Positions 38,806 through 47,229 of a DNA stretch of 64,000 bases are shown in pieces. The notes beneath the pieces were generated by a model. It was not told the DNA's origin and did not search any database. It worked only from the letters and a program-made list of their open reading frames with translations. The first letter of the stretch is position 1. Every line of letters starts with the position of its first letter. The translations under genes were made by a program, and so were the position numbers. The DNA is from Thermomicrobiales bacterium (lineage in GTDB: Bacteria; Chloroflexota; Chloroflexia; Thermomicrobiales; UBA6265): contig JAUJOZ010000008.1 of NCBI GenBank assembly GCA_030447415.1, positions 1 to 64,000 on the forward strand, given 5' to 3'.

Positions 38806-39733
38806 CAAACCCGGCGCGGCGGAGCCGGCCCGCCCGGCAGCCGGCTCCGCCTCTTGGTCCCAACCCCGCCTGGGCGGTTCCCCCTGGGAACCCTATCTCT
38901 ACCTGCTCCCGGCGTTCCTCCTCTTTGGTCTGTTCGTCGTCGTTCCCCTGCTCGGCACAATCGGGCTCAGTCTCACCGAGTGGGACGGCTACGGCGCCCC
39001 GAGTTACACCGGCCTGTCCAACTACCTCGACGCCGTCCGCGACCCGCAGTTTCGGCAGGCCGCCTGGCACAACCTGCTCCTCATTCCCTACTTCGTTCTG
39101 CTGCCGATGCTCCTCGGTCTCCTTCCCGCCGTGCTGGTCCAGGGCCAGCGGCTGCGGGGCGCCACGTTCTTCCGCGTCGGCCTCTTCCTGCCCTACATCA
39201 TGCCCGGAGTCCTGATCGGAGTTGTTTGGCGCTGGCTGCTCAACCCCGTATTCGGCCCGGTCAACGCCCTGCTCGACGCGCTCCACCTGCCGCAGCCAAC
39301 TTGGCTGGGCGACTTCGCGTTGGCGCTGCCGACCGTCGGCCTCATCGGCGCTTGGGTGGCCTACGGCTTCTGCTACGTCGTCTTCCTCGCCGGCCTGCAG
39401 CAGATCCCGGCGGAGTTGTACGAGGCGGCTCGTCTCGACGGCGCCGGCCCAGTCGAGGAGTTCCGCGCGATCACCTTGCCGGGGTTACGACGTGAGATGG
39501 CCGTCGTCCTCTCCGTGAACTTGATCAACGCCCTCCGGGTCTTCGACGTCATCCAGGCGACGACCAGAGGTGGACCCGGCCGAGAAACCTCCGTTGTGGC
39601 GCTGTACCTGATCGAAAACGCCTTCAGCATCAACCGGGTCGGGTATGGCGCGACGCTTGCCGTCCTCCTCGCGGTCGTCACCCTCGGCCTTTCGCTGCTG
39701 ACTCTGCGCCTCGTTGGCGGCCTCGATGACTAG
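38777..39733 (+). CDS. ABC sugar transporter permease, MalF/UgpA type
   Basis: About six transmembrane segments (PYLYLLPAFLLFGLFVVVPLL, LLLIPYFVLLPMLLGLLPAV and others) and the EAA loop EAARLDGAGPVEEFRAITLP that docks the ATPase. ATG 38777 gives 318 aa and a 29-base overlap with the binding-protein gene; the earlier in-frame region is antisense-like. It pairs with the second permease to form the membrane channel. Confidence 0.9.
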   Translation: MLASSRSKPSKPGAAEPARPAAGSASWSQPRLGGSPWEPYLYLLPAFLLFGLFVVVPLLGTIGLSLTEWDGYGAPSYTGLSNYLDAVRDPQFRQAAWHNLLLIPYFVLLPMLLGLLPAVLVQGQRLRGATFFRVGLFLPYIMPGVLIGVVWRWLLNPVFGPVNALLDALHLPQPTWLGDFALALPTVGLIGAWVAYGFCYVVFLAGLQQIPAELYEAARLDGAGPVEEFRAITLPGLRREMAVVLSVNLINALRVFDVIQATTRGGPGRETSVVALYLIENAFSINRVGYGATLAVLLAVVTLGLSLLTLRLVGGLDD

Positions 39734-40541
39734 GCGCCTGCTTTCCTACGTAGTGCTCTCGCTGGGGCTCGTCCTCGCCGTGGCCCCCTTCCTGGTTACG
39801 ATCCTCGCCTCGTTCAAGGCCGGCGTCGAGCTGGTGCAGGGCCCGTTCCGCCTCCCGGAAACCTGGCGGTACGAGAACTACGTCACCGCCTGGGTTGACG
39901 GCAACCTCGGCCGGTTCTTCTTCAACAGTGTCTTCGTCACCGTCCTCGTCGTCGTGCCGTCGGTCCTGCTCTCGGCGATGACCGGCTACGCCTTCGCTCG
40001 CTTCCGCTTTCCGGGATCGGGGATCATCTTCGGTGTGCTCCTCCTCGGCCTCGTCGTGCCGCTTCAGGCGCTCGTCGTGCCGCTCTTCTACCTCCTTCGG
40101 GAGCTCCACCTGCTCAACACCTTCTGGGGCCTCATCCTGCCGCAGATCGCGATGAGCCTCTCATTCGGTACCCTCTTGATGCGCCAGGCGTTCGTCGCCA
40201 TCCCGCGCGAGGTGGTCGAAGCCTCGATCGTCGACGGCGCCAGCTCGTGGACCACGCTTTGGCGGATCCTCTTCCCGCTCGCCCGCCCTGCCCTCGGCAC
40301 CCTCGCCTTGATGCTCTTCGTCTGGACCTGGAACGAGTTCCTCCTCCCCCTCGTCGTCTCGGTCGAGCCTGAGTATCAAACCCTTCCCGTCGGCCTCCTC
40401 AACTTCCAGCAGCAGTGGACCTCGAATCTCCCGGTCATCGCTGCGGGGTCGACCATCATCTTCCTCCCGTTGACAGTCGTCTTCCTGATCTTCCAGCAGC
40501 AGCTGGTGCGGGGTATCACCGCCGGCGCCGTCAAGGGGTAG
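39726..40541 (+). CDS. ABC sugar transporter permease, MalG/UgpE type
   Basis: This 271-aa permease has six hydrophobic helices, N-terminal LLSYVVLSLGLVLAVAPFLV, the conserved TGYAFARFRFPG and the EAA loop EASIVDGASSWTTLWRILFP. The ATG at 39726 fits the family start MTRR and overlaps the first permease by eight bases. No ATP-binding subunit follows. Importers of this class often share one MsmK/UgpC-like ATPase encoded elsewhere. Confidence 0.9.
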   Translation: MTRRLLSYVVLSLGLVLAVAPFLVTILASFKAGVELVQGPFRLPETWRYENYVTAWVDGNLGRFFFNSVFVTVLVVVPSVLLSAMTGYAFARFRFPGSGIIFGVLLLGLVVPLQALVVPLFYLLRELHLLNTFWGLILPQIAMSLSFGTLLMRQAFVAIPREVVEASIVDGASSWTTLWRILFPLARPALGTLALMLFVWTWNEFLLPLVVSVEPEYQTLPVGLLNFQQQWTSNLPVIAAGSTIIFLPLTVVFLIFQQQLVRGITAGAVKG

Positions 40542-40633
40542 GGCCCCCGTCCCATCTCGCCTTCTCCCTGCTCCGCGACCTCCGCTATACTCTTGCCCTG
40601 AAGGCGTTCGCGGATCGGACGAAGAGGGACCTC

Positions 40634-41268
40634 GTGGTCGAAGCGAACGAGCGGGCCGTCGTCGAGCTGGAGCAGGTGGCCGCCGAGGTCCGGGTCTGCC
40701 CAAAGTGCGAGTTGGCGCGCACGCGGACGAACGCGGTCCCTGGCGAGGGTCATCCCCAGGCGAAGATCATGCTGATCGGCGAGGGGCCGGGCTGGCACGA
40801 GGACAAGCAGGGCCGCCCCTTCGTCGGTAACGCCGGCAAGTTCCTCAACGAGCTGCTCGCCAAGGCGGGACTCAAGCGCGAAGACGTCTTCATCACCAAC
40901 GTCGTCAAGTGCCGCCCGCCGGGCAACCGCGACCCGCTACCCGACGAGATCGCCGCCTGCGCTCCGTACCTCGACCGGCAGATTGCCGCCATTGATCCGG
41001 AGGTGATCGTCACCCTCGGTCGCTTCTCGATGGCGCGCTGGTTCCCCGGGGAGCGCATCTCCCGCATCCACGGCCAACCCAAGCGCGTGAGGGCCGTCGT
41101 CTGATCGTCCCCATGTACCATCCGGCCGCCGCTCTCCACCAAAGCGCGCTGCGCGGGGCGATTGAGGAGGACTTCGCCAAGCTGCCGAAGATCCTCGCCG
41201 AAGCCGAGCGGACCCGAGAAGTTGAGACCAGGCGCGAGGACCCTCGCTCCGAACAGATGTCACTTTAG
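40634..41268 (+). CDS. udg: uracil-DNA glycosylase, family 4 (single-base deletion near the C-terminus)
   Basis: The iron-sulfur Cys pair CPKCELARTR, motif A GEGPGWHEDKQGRPFVGNAG and ITNVVKCRPPGNRDP identify a thermophile-type family 4 enzyme that removes uracil from DNA. After HGQPKR (about 41085) the frame is lost. The next frame continues with LIVPMYHPAAALH, which contains the catalytic motif B, and ends at TAG 41266-41268. Adding one G at about 41089 restores a 211-aa protein. The GTG at 40634 has GAGGGAC upstream; a TATACT at 40586-40591 may be its -10. Confidence 0.88.
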
Positions 41269-41300
41269 CCACTTGCCGGCCGCCGAAAGTCGATAGCTCA

Positions 41301-42992
41301 TTGCCCACCGCTGACACGCCCAACGCCAACCGAGTACGGTTGATTTTCCTCGGTGGGCTCGCCGAGATCGGCAAGAACATGTTCCTGCTCGAGTGCGAGG
41401 AGGACATCATCGTCGTCGACTGCGGCGTCGCCTTCCCGCAGGAGGAGCAGCTGGGCATTGACCTCGTGCTGCCCGACATCTCGTACTTACGGGAGCGCAA
41501 GGATCGCATCCGCGCCATCTTCGTCACCCACGGCCACGAAGATCACATTGGTGCCCTGCCGTATCTGCTGCCGGATCTCCTCCCGGTTCCCCTTTACGCC
41601 ACCCCGCTGACACTGGGCCTGATCACCGCCAAGTTGGAGGAGGCGGGGTTGCTCAGCCGGGCCGACCTGCGCCCCTTCGACCCGGACGCTCATCCCGCCA
41701 TCGCCGCCGGTGCGTTCACCGTCGAGCCATTCCGCGTCACTCACTCGATCCCCGACGCCGTCGGCTTCGGCATGACCACCCCGGCCGGCTTGATCGTCCA
41801 TTCCAGCGACTTCAAGCTCGACCCAACCCCGATCGACGGCCGCCTCACCGACGAGGCCAAGCTAGAGGAGTTCCGCCAGCGCGGGGTCCGCCTCCTCATC
41901 TCCGACTGCGTGCACGTCGAGGCCACCGGCCACACCCCGTCTGAGCGGGTGATCGGCGAGACCTACGATCGGGTCTTCGCCGCCGCCGAGGGCCGCATCT
42001 TCGTCGCTACGTTCGCTTCCCTCATCGCCCGCGTCCAACAGGTGATCGACACCGCGGCCGCCTACGGGCGCAAGGTCGCCACGCTCGGACGGAGTCTGGA
42101 GAACAACGTCCGGATCGCGCAGGAGCTTGGCTACCTGACCGACGCGGAGGGCGTGTTGATCGAGTCACGGGAAGCGGCGCAGCTTCCCGATGAGCAGGTC
42201 GTCTACGTCGTCACCGGTGCCCAGGGCGAGCCGATGGCCGCCCTCAGCCGGATTGCCAACGGCGACCACCGAGATGTGGCGATCGGCGCCGGCGATACGG
42301 TGATCGTTTCGGCGACGCCGATCCCCGGCAACGAGACCGCTGTCTTCCGGGTCATCAACCAGCTCTTCCGCGCCGGCGCTGAGGTGATCTACGGCGCCCG
42401 CGCGCTCGTCCACGTGTCCGGCCACGCCAGTCGCGACGAGTTGCGCCGGATGCTCGATCTGACCCGTCCCCGCCATGTGCTCCCCTTCCACGGGGAGCAC
42501 CGCCACATGGCCCTCTACGCCGACCTGGCCCTCGATGCCGGCATCCCGAGCGAGAGCATCACGTTCGCCGAGGTCGGCGACGTGATCGAGATCACTCCGG
42601 ACAAGGTCGCCGTCACCGATCGGGTGGGGGCCGGCTACGTTTATGTGGACGGCGTCACCGTCGGCGCCGTCGGTGACGTGGTGATCCGCGACCGTCGGGC
42701 CCTGGCGCGCGACGGCATCCTGATGGTAATCGTCAGCGTCGACCGGGACACGGGCCAGATCGTCGCCGGGCCGGAGATCGCCACCCGCGGCTTTGTCTAC
42801 CTGAAGGAGGCGGGCGAGCTGATCGACGCGACCAAGGCGCACGTGCGCGAGGTTCTCGGCGCTTACACCAACGGCCACCAGACCGACGACTGGGGCTACC
42901 TCAGCCGCCAGATCCGCGACGCCACCGCCACCTACCTCTTCCGCGAAACTCGTCGCCGCCCCATGATCCTGCCGATGGTGATGGAGGTCTAA
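41301..42992 (+). CDS. rnj: ribonuclease J
   Basis: This 563-aa metallo-beta-lactamase/beta-CASP ribonuclease acts as both 5'-3' exonuclease and endonuclease in mRNA decay and rRNA processing. It has metal motif VTHGHEDHIGALPYLL, HSIPDAVGFGM, SGHASRDELRRML and RPRHVLPFHGEHRHM, with the C-terminal RNase J domain. The TTG at 41301 gives the family length. RNase J replaces RNase E in Gram-positive bacteria and Chloroflexota, in line with the taxonomic inference. Confidence 0.95.
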   Translation: MPTADTPNANRVRLIFLGGLAEIGKNMFLLECEEDIIVVDCGVAFPQEEQLGIDLVLPDISYLRERKDRIRAIFVTHGHEDHIGALPYLLPDLLPVPLYATPLTLGLITAKLEEAGLLSRADLRPFDPDAHPAIAAGAFTVEPFRVTHSIPDAVGFGMTTPAGLIVHSSDFKLDPTPIDGRLTDEAKLEEFRQRGVRLLISDCVHVEATGHTPSERVIGETYDRVFAAAEGRIFVATFASLIARVQQVIDTAAAYGRKVATLGRSLENNVRIAQELGYLTDAEGVLIESREAAQLPDEQVVYVVTGAQGEPMAALSRIANGDHRDVAIGAGDTVIVSATPIPGNETAVFRVINQLFRAGAEVIYGARALVHVSGHASRDELRRMLDLTRPRHVLPFHGEHRHMALYADLALDAGIPSESITFAEVGDVIEITPDKVAVTDRVGAGYVYVDGVTVGAVGDVVIRDRRALARDGILMVIVSVDRDTGQIVAGPEIATRGFVYLKEAGELIDATKAHVREVLGAYTNGHQTDDWGYLSRQIRDATATYLFRETRRRPMILPMVMEV

Positions 42993-43089
42993 TCGGCCCA
43001 GCCGGAAGCCGTGCGCCGCGGATGGCGTGAGGGCGCGATTCACCTCGCCGTTTCTCCGGCCCGTGGCGGCCGAAAGAGGGCGCGCAGAG

Positions 43090-43107
43090 GGCACGGCACG
43101 CCGTGCC
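43090..43107 (+). other. GC-rich palindrome between rnj and dnaE2
   Basis: GGCACGGC (43090-43097), AC, GCCGTGCC (43100-43107) lies in the 148-base gap between the convergent rnj and dnaE2 genes, 33 bases from the dnaE2 stop. The two-base loop means the innermost pairs must open. It may work as a terminator for both genes, but there is no T-run. Confidence 0.4.
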
Positions 43108-43140
43108 GCTACAACCCTGCCGGTCGCCTACCGTCGGCCG

Positions 43141-46100
43141 TCACCGATAGTTGTGCGCCGCCGGCGCGATCGGTCGCAGCTCCTCCACCCGCTGCGGACG
43201 CGGCTCCGCCGCCTGATTGGTGACGACGTTGATCTCCCGGGCGGTCGGGGTGCTGGCGCTGAGCGGAGAGACCGCCTCGCGTGCCCCCTCCAACGGTCGC
43301 ACCTCCCGCGCGAGAACGTTGATCGTCCCCTCTCGCCGTTGCAGGCGCCCCTCGATCAGCAGGAATGGCTCGCCCCGCACGACGTGGCGCCGCGCGTCGT
43401 AGAGCGACGGATAGACGATCGCGTTGATCAACCCGTGCTCGTCCTCCAGCAGCAGGAAGGTGATCCCCTTGGCCGTTCCCGGCCGCTGCCGACAGACGAC
43501 CAGCCCAGCCACCCGCACGTTCGTGCCGTCCGGGAGGTGCGGCAGGTCGGCCGACGCGGCGACCCCGGCCGGCAAGACCGTCCGGAGTAGACCGAGCGGG
43601 TGGTAACGCGGCGAGAGCCCGAGCGTCTCGTAGTCGCTCGCCATCTGCTCCCATGGCCCCATCGGCCACAGCTCCAGCCCGGCCATGTCTTGTTCGACTG
43701 GCAGCACCAGCGGCAGCTGCTTGCCCAGTATCTTGGCACCGTCCGCCCGACCGAAGGCCCGCGCCGGCAGGAACAATCCGAGCTGCCAGAGGGCTTCGCG
43801 CCGCCCCAGGCCGAAACCGTCGGCGGCGCCGACCGCTACCAGGTTCTCGGCCGCTTCGAGGCGCAGCGGCACCCGCCGCACGAGGTCGGCGAGCGACCGG
43901 TACGGACCGTTCGTGTCCCGCTCCCCTACGATCAGGAGAGCGGCCTCCTCGCTAAGACCAGAGACGTAGCCGAGGCCGACCCGCACCGCGCGTTCCTCGA
44001 CCGTGCAGCGCGCGCCGCTGGCGTTGACATCTGGTGGAAGAACCCGTACGCCGTGACGCTTGGCATCGTTGGTCAGGACGTGCGGCGGGTAGAACCCCAT
44101 CGGTTGGTTGTTCAGCAGCGCGCGGGTGAACTCCGCCGGGTGGTAGCAGCGCAACCAGGACGACTGGTAGGAGAGGACGGCGAAGGCGGCGGCGTGGCAT
44201 TTTGGGAAGCCGTACTCGGCGAAGCCGAGCAGCTTGCGGAAGACCGCTTTCGCCGTTTCCACAGAGACGTCCCGCGCCAGCGCGCCGTCGCGGAACTCGG
44301 TCCAGAGGCGGACCATGGCCTCGCGCGATCGCTTGCGGCTCATCGCCCGCCGTAGCATGTCGGCCTGGCCGGCCGTGAACCCGGCCAGCGCCATCGCCAC
44401 CCCCAGCACCTGCTCCTGGTAGAGGATGACCCCCAGCGTTTCCCGCAGCACTGGCTCCAGGACCGGATGGTCGTAGCTTGGCGTAAAGACCGTCCCCCGA
44501 CGCATCTGCTCACGGGCTCTCACGTAGGGGTTGACGGCGCCGCCGATGATCGGCCCCGGCCGGATAATTGCCACCTGCACCACCAGGTCTTCCAGGCAAC
44601 GCGGCTGGGTACGCAGCAGCGTCTGGATCTGGGCCCGGCTCTCGATCTGGAACGTCCCGATCGTGTCCCCGGCGCAGATCATGTCGTAGACCCGCTGGTC
44701 CGTGAAGTCGATCCGGCTCAGGTCGACCGGCTCTTTCCCCGAATCGAGGATGAGACCCAGGCACTCCTCCACCAGCGAGAGCATCCCGAGCGCTAGGAAG
44801 TCGATCTTGACGAACCCGGCGTCGTCACAGGAATCCTTGTCCCACTGACAGAGGAAGCGCCCGGGCATGGCCGCCGGCTGGATCGGTACCAGGTCGACCA
44901 GTGGCGTCGACGAGATGATCATCCCGCCCGAGTGCTGGGTGACGTGGCGCGGGAAGCCGGCGAGCTCCTCCGACAGCTCAACCAAGTGCTTCCAGGGCGG
45001 CGCGCCCAGGCGTGCGGCGTAGGCCGGCATCCGTGCCAGCTCCTCGCCCAGCGCCCGCGCCGAGCGTGGCTCGCTCAACTTGGCGATGCGGTCAAGGTCG
45101 GTCGGCGGCAGTCCCAATGCCTTGCCGACGTCGCGCACCGCCGAGCGGAGCTTGTACGTCGGGAAGGCGCAGACGAGCGCCGCGTGATCGGCCCCGTACT
45201 TCTCGTAGACCCGTTCAATCAGCTTCTCCCGGATCTCGCGCGGAAAGTCGAGGTCGATGTCCGGTATCGAGCTCAGCTCCTCGTTCAGGAAGCGTCCGAG
45301 CATCAGGTTGTGGGCCAGTGGGTCGACGTGCGACAACCCGATCAAGTAGCAGACGATCGAGCCGACCGACGAGCCCCGCCCCCGTCCGGGCGGCAGCGTG
45401 CTGGACCCAGTGCCGGGGTCGCGCACCTCGGTGGCCACCTCCCGCGCCAGCGCCAGCAGGTCGCGGTACAGGAGAAAAAAGCCGCCCAGCCCATGCTGTG
45501 CGATCAGCCGCAACTCCTCTTCCAGCCGCGCCGTCGCCGCGGCGCGCACCCGCTCCGGGTAACGATGGACGAGGGCGTCGTGGCAGACCCGCGCCAGCAC
45601 GTCGTCCGGCGTCTCGGCCGTCGCCGTCGGGTAGCGGGGAAAGGCGTAGGCCAGGTCGCGCGATAGGTCGAAGCCGGCGCAGCGCTCGGCCAGCTCGACG
45701 GTGGTCTGCAACGCCCTCGGATAGCGCGCGAAGCGAGCCGCCATCTCCTCGGCGGTGCACAGATAGGCTTCCGCGTTCGCCCGCCGCTTCCGATGGGCGC
45801 CGTCGAGCGTCGTGCGGTGGCGGATCGCCACCAGCACGTCCTGCAGCCGGTGCCGCTCCGGCCGGTGGTAATGCACGTTCCCCGTCGCGGCGTAGCGGAC
45901 CCCGACCTGCCCTGCCAGGGTGACGAGGGCGGCGATGCGTGCCGTGTCGCCGAAGACAAGGTTTTGCTGCAGTTCGACGACCACGTTCGCCGCCCCGAAC
46001 CATGCGACATACCGGCGTAGCAACGCCTCGGCTTCCGCCCGGCGCCCCGCGTCGACGAGCCCCGCCAGCTCCCCCTGCCGACAGCCGGTGAGGAGGACCA

Positions 46101-46695
46101 GTCCCTCGGCGTGCCTCGCCAGCAGCGCTGGATCGAGTCGCGGCACGCGGCTCCTCGCGTGTTCCTCCAACTCCTCCGATACTCCGGAGGAACCGTCCGC
46201 GCATCCAGCCGTTCGTAGGGAAGGGCCGGCTGTCTTCGGGGCGTTTCTCCCGCGGCGAGCGCCAGCGAGCCGACTCAGGGGGCTCGTCGCTCCCCCACGG
46301 CGGAGAAGGGGTGGGTCCTCGTCTCCCTCAAGCATCGGGGAGACGAGAAGACCGTCTGGGGCGCCGCTCGGACCACCGTACGGTCCGTGGTGCGCCGCCG
46401 TGATCAGCCGGCAAAGATTGGCGTACCCGGTCGGACTCTCGACCAGTAGCGTCAGGTGGCTGTCGTCCGCCGTCCCGTCGGCCAGGGTCAGCTCCGCCCC
46501 GGTGATCGGGGCGATCCCCGCTGCTCGGGCGAGGCGCGCGAACTCCATCGCCCCGTGCAGCCCGTCGTGGTCGGTGATCGCCAGCGCCTCGTACTTCAGT
46601 TCCGCTGCCCGCGCCACCAGCTCCTCCGGCAGCGACGCCCCGTCTAGGAACGAGTAGGCCGTGTGGAGATGCAGTTCGACGTAACGTGGAGTCAT
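43141..46695 (-). CDS. dnaE2: error-prone DNA polymerase DnaE2 (ImuC)
   Basis: This C-family polymerase of 1184 aa has an N-terminal PHP domain (ELHLHTAYSFLDGASLPEEL), catalytic acids in SSIPDIDLDFPREIRE, and conserved GFVKIDFLALGMLSL and GFPKCHAAAFAVLSYQSSWL. DnaE2 type is indicated by its length, an OB domain without the tau-binding tail of DnaE1, and its imuB neighbourhood. It carries out translesion synthesis with ImuB. Residues about 107-172 are a low-complexity insertion in the PHP domain, coded by palindromic repeat-like DNA. It is likely SOS-induced from the LexA box upstream of imuB. Confidence 0.94.
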   Translation of the reverse strand: MTPRYVELHLHTAYSFLDGASLPEELVARAAELKYEALAITDHDGLHGAMEFARLARAAGIAPITGAELTLADGTADDSHLTLLVESPTGYANLCRLITAAHHGPYGGPSGAPDGLLVSPMLEGDEDPPLLRRGGATSPLSRLAGARRGRNAPKTAGPSLRTAGCADGSSGVSEELEEHARSRVPRLDPALLARHAEGLVLLTGCRQGELAGLVDAGRRAEAEALLRRYVAWFGAANVVVELQQNLVFGDTARIAALVTLAGQVGVRYAATGNVHYHRPERHRLQDVLVAIRHRTTLDGAHRKRRANAEAYLCTAEEMAARFARYPRALQTTVELAERCAGFDLSRDLAYAFPRYPTATAETPDDVLARVCHDALVHRYPERVRAAATARLEEELRLIAQHGLGGFFLLYRDLLALAREVATEVRDPGTGSSTLPPGRGRGSSVGSIVCYLIGLSHVDPLAHNLMLGRFLNEELSSIPDIDLDFPREIREKLIERVYEKYGADHAALVCAFPTYKLRSAVRDVGKALGLPPTDLDRIAKLSEPRSARALGEELARMPAYAARLGAPPWKHLVELSEELAGFPRHVTQHSGGMIISSTPLVDLVPIQPAAMPGRFLCQWDKDSCDDAGFVKIDFLALGMLSLVEECLGLILDSGKEPVDLSRIDFTDQRVYDMICAGDTIGTFQIESRAQIQTLLRTQPRCLEDLVVQVAIIRPGPIIGGAVNPYVRAREQMRRGTVFTPSYDHPVLEPVLRETLGVILYQEQVLGVAMALAGFTAGQADMLRRAMSRKRSREAMVRLWTEFRDGALARDVSVETAKAVFRKLLGFAEYGFPKCHAAAFAVLSYQSSWLRCYHPAEFTRALLNNQPMGFYPPHVLTNDAKRHGVRVLPPDVNASGARCTVEERAVRVGLGYVSGLSEEAALLIVGERDTNGPYRSLADLVRRVPLRLEAAENLVAVGAADGFGLGRREALWQLGLFLPARAFGRADGAKILGKQLPLVLPVEQDMAGLELWPMGPWEQMASDYETLGLSPRYHPLGLLRTVLPAGVAASADLPHLPDGTNVRVAGLVVCRQRPGTAKGITFLLLEDEHGLINAIVYPSLYDARRHVVRGEPFLLIEGRLQRREGTINVLAREVRPLEGAREAVSPLSASTPTAREINVVTNQAAEPRPQRVEELRPIAPAAHNYR
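46318..46347 (+). repeat. palindromic repeat inside dnaE2
   Basis: CTCGTCTCCC (46318-46327) and GGGAGACGAG (46338-46347) form a perfect 10-bp stem around a ten-base loop. It lies within a stretch (about 46200-46375) that codes the extra low-complexity segment of the DnaE2 PHP domain and that also includes shorter G-run/C-run repeats. It resembles an intergenic palindromic repeat that entered the gene in frame. Confidence 0.55.
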
Positions 46696-46888
46696 GGATG
46701 GCGGCGATGGAGCGGCAGCAGGGGACGGGTTCTCGCCAGCTGACGACCTTCGTCCCCAACGATCCCCCGGTGAGTACCCGGCCCCACGCTGGGAGCGGGG
46801 AGAGGGGTTGTGTGCGCGGCGCGAGAGCTCCGTCTGCCGGCTAGGGTCGGGACCGACCGCTCGGCAGCAGACCCCGGCGGGGGAAAGT

Positions 46889-46930
46889 CTCCCTCTCCCA
46901 ATGCCGGGAGAGGGGGGGTGAGGAGTAAGG
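46889..46930 (+). repeat. CCCTCTCCC/GGGAGAGGG intergenic repeat, copy 1
   Basis: An imperfect palindrome built on CCCTCTCCCA...GGGAGAGGG is followed by a G-run and TGAGG. A second copy with the same order is at 58657-58696. Repeats of this CCCTCTCCC...GGTGAGGG type are widespread between genes in many GC-rich bacteria. This one lies in the 246-base gap between the DUF6504 gene and dnaE2, where a weaker half-copy (about 46795-46817) is also visible. Confidence 0.65.
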
Positions 46931-46941
46931 GCATCATCCCC

Positions 46942-47229
46942 TCAATACCCCTGCTCGTACCAGGAGCCGTCGAGGAGGTCATGGTAGAGCGTGCGCAGGC
47001 TGCCATCGTCCAGCACCACCCGGTAGTAACGCCGGCTGATCGGGGCCCGCCACCACTCATCATCGATTCGCCAGCTATCCTGGATCTCCTCCACCCGGTG
47101 ACGATGTCCGTCCTCCACCAGGACCGCCGGCGTGCCACCCCGGCGCCGTGCCAGCACCCGCACCGGCTGGGGTAGGTTCAGGGGTCGTAGGCGATCAGCG
47201 CCCGTCGCCGCTCCGGGATCCGGGACCAC
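46942..47229 (-). CDS. DUF6504-type protein of the imuB-dnaE2 cassette
   Basis: This 95-aa protein contains ARRRGGTPAVLVEDGHRHRV, QDSWRIDDEWWRAPISRRYY and SLRTLYHDLLDGSWYEQGY, a small beta-rich domain usually found beside or fused to ImuB in Actinobacteria and Chloroflexota. The GTG at 47229 overlaps the imuB end by 52 bases; a shorter protein beginning near PLNLPQPVRV is possible but lacks a standard start codon. A part in translesion synthesis is inferred from context only. Confidence 0.75.
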   Translation of the reverse strand: MVPDPGAATGADRLRPLNLPQPVRVLARRRGGTPAVLVEDGHRHRVEEIQDSWRIDDEWWRAPISRRYYRVVLDDGSLRTLYHDLLDGSWYEQGY

